Shown here one piece after another: positions 55,093-64,000 of a stretch of DNA of 64,000 bases. The notes under the pieces are model-generated. The model was not told the origin of the DNA, searched no databases, and saw nothing but the letters and a program-made list of their open reading frames with translations. Positions within the stretch are counted from its first letter, which is position 1. Each line of letters begins with the position of its first letter. The DNA comes from Maylandia zebra (taxonomy: Eukaryota; Chordata; Actinopteri; Cichliformes; Cichlidae): positions 57,898,865-57,962,864 of the forward strand of contig NC_135173.1 in the NCBI RefSeq assembly GCF_041146795.1, given 5' to 3'. Both the position numbers and the translations under genes were made by a program.

Positions 55093-58000
55093 GTAAGACA
55101 TTTACAATTAACGTTATGCAGATATATATGTTCAGTTGAATGGTTTAATTGTTCTTATCTATCAAATTGTTGTATCTGTGGGCTTGAGGTAGTGTCATAT
55201 GCAGTAACTCATTGACACTGGTCTTTGGTCTCATCAAAATTGGTTGATATTATGCTGTGAGTTTACTGGGGTGTATCTTTTTTTTTTCCACACAACGAAA
55301 CACACCACTTTATGTTAATGTCTTGTCTTGTAACATAAATTTAGGGTGGTGGGTTAAGCCTAGAGGAAAGTTTAACTATTCTCTTTTTGAATAAATTGAA
55401 ACTACAAATAAATTAAAAAATCATTTTGTAGCTTGAACTGATGAGGCCAAGTTAGTACTTTTTGGGCCATTAACAGTCTTTATTATAAGTTAGGTATCTC
55501 CTGGTTGTAGTTTCATATATTTGTATGACCAACATATATTTGATTGCCTGTGATTGCACACTGTTATGTACAGACATGAGAGTGGTATCAAACCTCTCTT
55601 ACTTTGCAATAAAGCGACCAAGTCTAATTTTGCAAATGTAAAACTGTTCCTTAAATAATAAAATAACTTTGTCTTTTCTCTGGTTCTCTCACTTCCAGTT
55701 TCGGGAGAGGATTCAGGACATCCTTCCAAGCTTGCCTGCGCAGCATGATCACTACCTCCTGCGCTGGCTCAGAGGTGAGACTTGCATTTATGTACAATGC
55801 ACACTGAAACCACCTGTTTATAGCAACAATCACCCAAGTCTAGAGTGACTAAAGACGAATGTAAAAAAAACAGAACCAGCTGGAAAAGATGAGTGACAAT
55901 TAACAACAAAAAATCACGTGGAAAGGAGAGATCTTCGATTCAGTACACTAAATGTATGCCAGTCTCTCTTTTAAAGAGGCTGCCATATGTTTAATAAATC
56001 GGTTTTACTTTGACACATATTTCATATATGTTAGTGTTCTGTGTATTTACAAAATATTTCAATGAAAGTGCTTAAATATTGCCACTTACTGTTAATTTAT
56101 TCTTCTGCCCTACTACAAGAATGACTTTGTCAATCCAATTACTTATCAGACTCCAACCCTGATATGAAGTGTGCATTCTCACTGTTCAGGTGTGTTGAGA
56201 AGCTGTAACTATCTTAAGATAAGAAAGATAAGATACTTAACGTTGAGTGAAACACAACAAACATATAACAAAATAAGTGGAAAGGTATGAGTGTCAATAA
56301 AAGTTAAAAACGAAACGTAAACCAAAGTAAATTGACTCAAATAAAATAAGGATGAAGTCGGATGCAAATATGAAATTATTTATTAAATAACAAAGTAAAA
56401 TGTTTCAAAAATCAACAAAGGAAAAATCTGATTTCAAACGGCTTAATGAATATAAACAGCACATATCAGATGGCCCAGCGTAACAGAGGCCAGAGCATTG
56501 TGTTTGCATCTGTTCTCTGCTGTAACAGTGAGCGAAAAGATGATTCTCTGCTACCCAGACATGTTGTATTGTAAGGACTATTGGGTGACATATTAAAGAT
56601 TTCCTGTATCAGTACTTGTGGCAGCTAACAGGCATAAAAGCTGTTAAAGACCCTCATATAGAGGCTAAACAACTAATAATGCTATAAATTAGAAGATTTC
56701 AGTAACAGGGGATATTTTTGCACAGAATGAAAGCTTGTGGTATACCACGAACTTTTCATGGCTGCCATTATACTCTACAAGTATACTGGCAGCCTTATAA
56801 TGCCTGAGGCTACCTTCAGTCTCTGGTAAACTCTGATATTTAAAGCAGTTGAGTAGGAATAAACAAACAAACCTGTTCCGAACATGAAACTAAATCCAGT
56901 TTCAGTGCAAGAGTGTAGCCATACCAGAGATGGAGGGTTCAGTATCGACAGAATACTTCTTTCAAGGGACTGATCTCATAAATATAACCTATGCATTCAT
57001 GTTGATTATCTATTATTGCCTACAAATTTGAGTTTTTCTTTTCTTTTTTGGGGGGGAGGGAATACTGCATTATATTAAATTTCATGCCTCTAACACAAGA
57101 GGGGCAAAACCTTTTATGTAGTAAGTTTATTGTGTCATTTTACTAAACGATCTGAATCTGAAGTGCGTGGTATAAGGACTCCAGACTTTTAATAAGGTGG
57201 TTTTAAATCAGTCTTCTTGTTAATTTCCACTGCCAGTGAAATAAAAGTCATTGAGTAATGCATTAAACATGTGAGCTTAGAATGAGGGAGAAGGCCTCCC
57301 TTTCTCTGAATAGCATTGGAATTGCTTCTATCTGATGCTGTGTTTAAGGGTCCAGTGAGACCTAAAAAGAAATCAAACCTGACTGGAGATAAAGAAACAT
57401 AGTATTTTCACATGGGCTTATACTTGGAAGGGAGTTTACCATCCATCCATCCATCCATCCATCCATCTTCATCCGCTTTGTCCGGGGCCGGGTCGCGGGG
57501 GCAGCAGCCTAAGCAAAGAGGCCCAGACCTCCCTCTCCCCAGCCACCTCCTCCAGCTTATCTGGGGGAATACCAAGGCGTTCCCAGGCCAGCCGAGAGAT
57601 ATAATCTCTCCAGCGTGTCCTGGGTCTGCCCCGGGGCCTCCTCCCGGTGGGACATGCCTGGAACACCTCACCCAGGAGGCGCCCAGGGGGCATCCTTGTC
57701 AGATGCCCGAACCACCTCAGCTGGCTCCTTTCGATGTGGAGCAGCAGCTGCTCTACTCTGAGCCCCTCCCGGATGGCCGAACTTCTCACCCTATCTCTAA
57801 GGGAGAGGCCAGCCACCCTTCGGAGGGAGCTCATTTCTGCCGCTTGTATCCGCGATCTCGTTCTTTCGGTCACTACCCATAGCTCGTGGCCATAGGTGAG
57901 GGTAGGGACGTAGATCGACCGGTAAATTGAGAGCTTCGCTTTTACACTCAGCTCCCTCTTCACCACGACGGACCGGTGCAGCGTCCGCATTACTGCAGCT

Positions 58001-60004
58001 GCAGCCCCAATCCGTCTGTCGATCTCCGGCTCCCTTCTCCCATCACTCGCGAACAAGACCCCGAGATACTTGAACTCCTCCACTTGGGGCAGGAACTCAT
58101 CCCCAACCCGGAGTGGGCACTCCACCCTTTTCCGGCTGAGAACCATGGCCTCAGATTTGGAGGTGCTGATCCTCATTCCCACTGCTTCACACTCGGCTGC
58201 GAACCGTTCCAGTGCGAGCTGGAGGCCCTCACCCGATGAAGCCAACAGAACCACATCATCTGCAAAAATCAGAGATGAGATTCTGAGGCCACCAAAGCGA
58301 AAGCCCTCCGCCACTTGGCTGCGCCTAGAAATCCTGTCCATAAAAATTATGAACAGAACCGGAGACAAAGGGCAGCCCTGGGGCAGCCCATCACCCACCG
58401 GGAACAAGTCCGACTTATTGCCGGCAATGCGAACCAAGCTCTTGCAACGGTTGTATAGGGATCGAATGGCCCGTAGCAATGGGCCAGACACCCCATATTC
58501 CCGCAACACCTCCCACAGGACACCCCGAGGGACACGGTCGAATGCCTTCTCCAAGTCCACAAAACACATGTAGACTGGTTGGGCAAACTCCCATGCACCC
58601 TCAAGTATCCTGGAGAGGATAAAGAGCTGGTCCAGTGTTCCGCGACCAGGACGAAAACCGCATTGTTCCTCCTGTATCCGAGGTTCGACTAACGGACGAA
58701 CTCTCCTTTCCAGCACCCTGGCATAGACTTTCCCAGGGAGGCTGAGGAGTGTGATCCCCCTGTAGTTGGAACACACCCTCCGGTCCCCTTTCTTAAAGAT
58801 GGGGACCACCACCCCGGTCTGCCAGTCCACAGGTACTGCCCCTGATCTCCACGCAACATTGCAGAGGCGTGTCAACCAGGACAGCCCTACAACGTCCAGA
58901 GCCTTCAGGAACTCGGGGCGGACCTCATCAACACCAGGGGCTCTGCCACCAAGGAGTTGTTTAACTGCCTCAGTGACCTCGCCCCCGGAAATTGGCGGGT
59001 CATTCCCCTCATCCCCAGACTCTGCTTCCTCCTCGGAAGACGTGTCAGTGGGATTAAGGAGGTCCTCGAAGTATTCCTTCCACCGCCTGACAATTTTCTC
59101 AGTCGACGTCAGCAGCGCTCCGCCAGCACTATACACAGTGCAGGTAGAGCACCGCTTTCCCCTCCTGAGACGTCTGACGGTTTGCCAGAATCTCTTTGAG
59201 GCAGTCCGAAAGTCTTTTTCCATGGCCTCTCCGAACTCCTCCCACACCCGAGTTTTTGCTTCAGCCACTGCCCGAGCCGCATTCCGCTTGGCCTGTCGAT
59301 ACCTGTCGGCTGCCTCCGGAGTCCCACAGGCTAACCAAGCCCGATAGGGCTCCTTCTTCAGCCTAGTGGCTCCCTTCACCTCTGGTGTCCACCATTTGGT
59401 TCGGGGATTACCACCACGGCAGGCACCAACCACCTTGCGGCCGCAGCTCAATGCAGCAGCTTCGGCAATGGAGACGCTGAACATGGTCCATTCGGACTCA
59501 ATGTCCCCAGCCTCCCTCGGAATGCTGTTGAAGCTCTGCCGGAGGTGTGCGTTGAAGATCTTGCGGACTGGGGCCTCTGCTAGACGTTCCCAGCACACCC
59601 TCACTACGCGTTTAGGTGCACCAGGTCTGTCCAGCGTCTTCCCCCGCCACCTGATCCAACTCACCAGGTGGTGATCAGTTGACAGCTCAGCCCCTCTCTT
59701 TACCCGAGTGTCCAGAACATATGGTCGCAGATCTGCTGATACGATTACAAAATCGATCATCGACCTACGGCCTAGAGCGTCCTGGTGCCACGTGCACTTA
59801 TGGACATTCCTATGTTCGAACAGGGTGTTCGTTATGGCCAAACTGTGATTAGCACAGAAGTCCAATAACAGAGCACCGCTCGGGTTCAGATCAGGGAGGC
59901 CGTTCCTCCCAATCACGCCCCTCCAGGTCTTGCTGTCGTTACCCACGTGAGCATTGAAGTCTCCCAGCAGGACAACAGTCTCTCCAGGTGGAGCACCCTC
60001 CAGC

Positions 60005-60040
<36 letters not shown>

Positions 60041-63000
60041 GACTCTAAGAAGGCTGGGTACTCTGAACTGCCACTCGGCGCATAAGCGCAGATGACAGTC
60101 AGGACCCGTTCCCCGACCCTAAGGCGCAGGGAACAAACCCTCTCGTCCACCGGGAAAAACCCCAACGTACTGGCAGCAAGCCGAGGGGATATTAGGATAC
60201 CCACCCCAGCCCGCCGCCTCTCACCAGGGGCAACTCCAGACAGAGACAGAGTCCAGCCCCTCTCCAGGAGACTGGTTCCAGAGCCCAAGCCATGTGTAGA
60301 GGTGAGCCCGACTATATCTAGCCGGTACCTCTCAACCTCACGCACTAACTCAGGCTCCTTCCCCACCAGAGAGGTGACATTCCATGTCCCTATTGCCAGT
60401 CTTGGCAGCCGGGGGTCAGTCCGCCAGGGCCTCCGCTCCTGGCCGCCACCCGGCACACAATGCACCCGACCCCTATGGCGCCTCCTGCGGGTGGTGGGCC
60501 TGCGGGCGGATGGGCCCATGTCTCCTCTTCGGGCTGTGCCCGGCCGGGCCCCATGGACTAAGGCCCGGCCACCAGACGCTCGCCCTCGGGCACCCTCTCC
60601 GGGCCTGGCTCCAGGGCGAGGCCCCGGTGACCCTATCCCGGGCAGGGTAAACTGTTCCCTCGGTGTCCTTTTCATAAGGGTCTTATGAATCGCTCTTTGT
60701 CTGGTCCCTCACCCAGGGCCAATTTGCCATGGGAGACCCTACCAGGGGGCAAAAGCCCCCAGACAACATAGCCCCTGGGATCCCTAGGGGCTTTACTAAC
60801 ATACAAAAAATAATTAAAGATTTTATATAAAGGAAGTGGAGTAAATGAAGTAAACATAATTTAAATGTGGAAATATACCTACCTCATACAGTACTCGAGT
60901 AAATTCAATTATCGCAACTGATTATGTAAAGTGTAATAAATCAGAAATTAGAAGTAACTTCAGTTTTATTATGCTAACTTGTGTTTCCAGTTATTAAGGT
61001 TTAATGAATGGTGATGATTTTTATCCCCATCTATTCTTTCCATACAAGCAGAGCAGCTGCAGGAAGAGCTGATATACATCAGAAAACATTGTTGTTGTTT
61101 TTTTTAAAAAAAACAAAAAACAACCTTTTCTGGCTGCATTAACTGACTTTCCATTCTTTGGAAAGCCAGTTTATCGAATAACCTGTCAAATTAATATTAC
61201 TGAATCATGGTTAGTGTTGGCTCAAACAAAAGAGGACCCTTCTATCATAGAAATGTATCAGGATAAATTCTGAATGTATTTATTTGCATGAATAGTCAAT
61301 GAAAATGTGCCATATGTGCAGTTTTCACATATGGCACATATAATCATTTTAGATTTTTTTGTACATTGCAGTTGATTGACTGAAATAAATATGACCCAAA
61401 CTGTTAATTTTCACATTTTCTGTTTCTACATTTTGAATCTAAATTTCAGATTGATGTAAAAATCAACCTGAAATTTGACCTCATTCACTCTGCATTCACT
61501 CTGAAAACTTCTAATCTGACATATTATTCTGTGGTTTGCATGTGACATTAGTTTCTGTTGATGAGTAACTTGTTCCATGTGTTAAACAGCCTGTAGCTCC
61601 TGGTACCCAAACACCAAGAAGCACTGCAGAATGAATGTAAACGTTTGTATACTTATAAATACTAAATTAATTAATTATTAAGCATTTACTTCAGTGATAA
61701 AGCACAGAGAGGGGGGGTTTACAGAGGGAATTCATTTGTTGTTGAACAAGTGCTCAGATGTTTCATTTTTGGGGAATAAAAAAGAAAGCTTACATGTTCT
61801 TTTGCCTACTAATGTTTAGATTAAACAGCTGATAGATGTAGCATATTGTCTGATTTGTAGTTAAATCGGGATTAACTGCATGGCACGTGTAATAAAAGAT
61901 ATTTAAACCTGCTCACATACTCCCAATGGGTATAAACTACCCAAAAAAGCAAAATAAGACAGACAAAAAACAAAAAAACTTTTTAACCTACATATTTGAA
62001 GCATGGGTTCAGTTTGTATCAAAGACTGAAATGTTTTTTATTTCCTGTAATCTGATGGAAAACATGTATTAAAATGAAGTGCATTTACATGCTGTAGCTA
62101 CAAATGTCACTCTTTTGTTTACCCTCCATTCCATGCAGCTCAAGAGGGAAAAACTGCCCAGAAAAACAGACATGAAACATGTTGTCCCGAAGACACTTGT
62201 GTTTTTAACAGAACTGCATTTTAAATTTCTTGTACTGATAAAAGCTGGAAAAGACTCACTGCTCACTGTTGCACTCTTTAACTGAAACATGATGCTCAAA
62301 CTTGAAAAGACTTTCCGATAGAACATGTCTCCTCCAGCTTCTTAGCACAGACAGGCTACATGATGTATATAAAATATGGGCATGGATAAACCTGGACTCT
62401 TTCTAATGGCCAGCAGTGAGCCATTACTGAGTCAGACTCAAAGTCTAAGCTATTGACTCATCAACTCTTGTGATCTGTGACCTCAGTAAACAGTTTGTGG
62501 TTTCAGTGGCTTACTGAACACATCATGATGTTTACTTTTAGTTCAAAGGGAGGATAAAGCACAGTGAAACTGACCATTGGGCTTGCAGTGTCCCTCTGTT
62601 TCTCAGTAAGATCCACTCAACTTTAATCATGACTGAGTTTAAACACCAAGATGCTGACAGTGAAAAATCTCAGCCTGAGTTCTCTGCTGCTCAGTTTTCT
62701 CCTGTGCTTTTCTCCTGTGCTTTAGTTGGTATTTGATGATGTAAAGACAAGAAATCAGTAATTAACTGTCCTGCTTTTGACTACTTGCATCTGTTCTGTG
62801 TCTGCTTCAAAAAGTTAACCATATATTTTATACTTGAACCAGAGCAGGATGATGCATTATGATGCATTCAGGGAAACAGCCCCCCCTTGAAAAAAACCCC
62901 TGTGAACTCAGTCATGCCATCTGTTGCCTCTCTTTCCGCTAGGCTAATGACCTACTGGCTGCCATCTTTACATGTGACCTGTTGTCTTATGTAATGTTTT

Positions 63001-64000
63001 AGCATTTAGTTAGATAAGCTTACCTTCCAAAAAAGTTGTGATATACTATTTTTATGTGAGATATAAAGTGGCATATATGGCATAACACTCTCTACTAAAT
63101 TGCGGTGTAGTAACAACAATACCCTTTGTTTGTTTGTTTTTAATCAGGTTATTTATGAAAGCCTTAGTCGTCTTTCAGTTAATCATTGATTTCTTACCTA
63201 TCAGTTTTGTCTGACAGTTTAAAGAGAATGAACATGGAGTCAATGCCATTCTCAGTGTAAATGTTTGTTTTCTGCTGTGCAAAACCAGACTTGGTCTTGG
63301 TCTCCAAGCTTGATCAAGAGTAAGCTTCAAAGCACTGACTGCTGCTGTTTCAGCTGAGCTACAATTTAATTAAGTTGTCCTGGTGATTTTTAAAAAGACT
63401 GATATTTTTTGTCTTCCTGTATTTAACAACACAAAAGTCAAACTGAGTTCTAAATCTTTATGAAGTATCATGAAATAGGTAGAGCTTTGAGGGCAGTCCC
63501 TGCGAGAATCTGACATAGTTTCTAATCATTTTGAAACTTGACACTAGCTTTAGGCAGCACGGTGGCACGGTGGTTAGCACTGTTGCCGCACAGCAAGAAG
63601 GTCCTGAGTTCAATTCCACCAGCAGGCCGGGGTCTTTCTGTGTGGAGTTTGCATGTTCTCCCCGTGTTTGCGTGGGTTCCCTCCGGGTACTCCGGCTTCC
63701 TCCCACCGTCATGACAGCTGGGATAGGCTCCAGCGCCCCCCGCGACCCTGAAAAGGATAAGCGGAAGCGAATGGATGGACACTAGCTTTAGTTTTGTCAA
63801 ATTGTAAACTGCAGTAAAAGTATCATGTCAGCTGGTCAGTGCATTCACTCCTTGATGCTACCATGTGAAAGAACACATCAGACTATACATTAGAGTTTGA
63901 CTGATTAGTTTAAGGTATGGTTCGAGTGAAGAACAGATTACAGTCTGGGTGATCTGGTTTAGAAAGTTAGACACAGATTAGAATGCTCGTTTGGTGTTTT
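55039..64000 (+). CDS. sec14l: SEC14-like lipid-binding protein (SEC14L2/3/4 group), 5' part
   Basis: The first two coding exons, 55039-55092 and 55699-55774, give 43 codons: [20 protein letters not shown] then [20 protein letters not shown] and WLR plus one base. The family opens [14 protein letters not shown] and reaches FLLRWLRAR at the same place. These proteins bind hydrophobic lipids (tocopherol, squalene, phosphoinositides) through CRAL-TRIO and GOLD domains, in cytosol and at membranes; both domains would be encoded beyond the window. No exon 3 (expected to encode AR-F-L-K-E--LR) was found to base 64000, so intron 2 exceeds 8.2 kb. The 5' end lies downstream of the ATG context ACAGAGATG. 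Which paralog (2, 3, 4 or the fish 7/8 copies) cannot be decided from 43 residues. Confidence 0.85.
55699..55774 (+). CDS. sec14l: SEC14-like coding exon 2
   Basis: 25 codons plus one base, [20 protein letters not shown] then LRWLR. Acceptor CTCACTTCCAG, donor GTGAGA. It is the CRAL-TRIO N-terminal helix region. Confidence 0.9.
55775..57438 (+). other. SEC14-like intron 2, first part
   Basis: AT-rich non-coding sequence. I see no exon and no recognisable element before the LINE. Confidence 0.4.
57469..60675 (-). CDS. Rex3/RTE-type ORF: APE endonuclease and reverse transcriptase, open
   Basis: 1068 codons from the ATG at 60675 to TGA at 57469-57471. The first ~90 residues are Arg/Gly/Pro-rich. 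Endonuclease motifs: [53 protein letters not shown]. Reverse transcriptase: [74 protein letters not shown]. The C-terminal domain has [14 protein letters not shown] and [14 protein letters not shown], as in RTE elements. One oddity is a polyglycine stretch (10 Gly) inside the endonuclease, encoded by the C run at 60006-60038. Otherwise intact. Confidence 0.88.
60006..60038. repeat. 33-base C run inside the LINE ORF
   Basis: An uninterrupted C tract that keeps the reading frame and encodes glycine on the minus strand. It lies between the endonuclease motifs CAYAPSG and LLGDFNAHV. Confidence 0.9.
60801..63552 (+). other. SEC14-like intron 2, middle part
   Basis: AT-rich, no exon seen. It contains a hairpin at 61305-61339 (ATGTGCCATATGTG with its inverse around a short loop) and no recognised element. 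Confidence 0.4.
63553..63778 (+). mobile_element. tRNA-like SINE with 12-bp target duplication
   Basis: It starts GGCAGCACGGTGGCACGGTG with A-box-like TGGTTAGCACTG and B-box-like GAGTTCAATTCC, and ends GCGGAAGCGAATGGATGG. ACACTAGCTTTA flanks it (63541-63552 and 63779-63790). Compared with the common fish version I remember, the middle is deleted (joined near 63708). The tail resembles the 3' end of the Rex3-type LINE at 57439. Confidence 0.85.
63791..64000 (+). other. SEC14-like intron 2, last part in window
   Basis: About 210 bp of non-coding sequence; nothing recognised. Confidence 0.4.

Larger units (their letters stand above)
57439..60800 (-). mobile_element. Rex3/RTE-type LINE, near full length
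   Basis: One long minus-strand ORF, almost no 3' UTR, and a 3' tail of GATG units (57439-57466) straight after the stop. The short UTR and GATG tail are features I remember for fish Rex3, an RTE-clade LINE. The 5' border is not sharp; the GC-rich part ends near 60800. It is inserted antisense in the SEC14-like intron 2 and its GC content contrasts strongly with the surroundings. Confidence 0.8.

Noticed and set aside
62079..62285. Third exon of the SEC14-like gene after the acceptor-like CCATTCCATGCAG
   Set aside because: The downstream peptide ([16 protein letters not shown]) shows no similarity to the expected CRAL-TRIO sequence and the phase is wrong.

Overview
This is vertebrate nuclear DNA: multi-exon genes with GT/AG introns, microsatellites, and a dense mix of teleost-type transposons (Tc1, pogo/Tigger, hAT, piggyBac and Harbinger MITEs, L2 and Rex3/RTE LINEs). 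Two copies of a tRNA-derived SINE (38732-39064 and 43026-43231, minus strand) match what I remember of the AFC SINE of African cichlids, so a cichlid fish is the best guess.

Three protein-coding genes can be supported. (1) ube2l3 (minus, 1993-5750) has four coding exons and is complete at 154 aa; it is the RBR/HECT-type ubiquitin E2 UBCH7. (2) zfyve16/endofin (plus, ATG 14275, stop 47797) has 17 coding exons whose phases all join, giving 1432 aa; it is an endosomal FYVE protein and Smad-signalling scaffold. A probable non-coding first exon lies near 7720-7895, so ube2l3 and zfyve16 are divergent with about 2 kb between them. (3) A SEC14-like lipid-transfer gene of the SEC14L2/3/4 group (plus, from 55039) has only its first two coding exons here (43 codons); no exon 3 is visible, so intron 2 is longer than 8.2 kb and leaves the window.

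Most of the rest is nested mobile DNA inside zfyve16 introns. 5' leader/intron (7.9-14.2 kb): a 1.4 kb hAT with a pogo relic inside, next to a second hAT that carries a piggyBac-type MITE. Intron 1: a hAT MITE, an intact pogo/Tigger element, and a short relic resembling zfyve16's own exon 2. Intron 2: a Tc1 element inserted in the terminal repeat of a DIRS-like remnant, then a Harbinger-type MITE. Intron 5: a hAT MITE and a 4.56 kb giant inverted repeat that holds a retroposed copy of an unidentified membrane/coiled-coil gene. Intron 7: a self-inverted Tc1 relic. Introns 10-11: SINE and L2 pieces. Intron 16: a hAT containing a SINE joined head-to-head to a full-length L2 LINE.

The 7.2 kb between zfyve16 and the SEC14-like gene has no recognisable gene but holds several strong hairpins and an old L2 relic. 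Intron 2 of the SEC14-like gene carries an open Rex3/RTE LINE with a 33-base C run, and a SINE with a 12-bp target duplication and a matching LINE tail.

All calls rest on reading and translating the sequence and on remembered family sequences; no alignment or database search was run.
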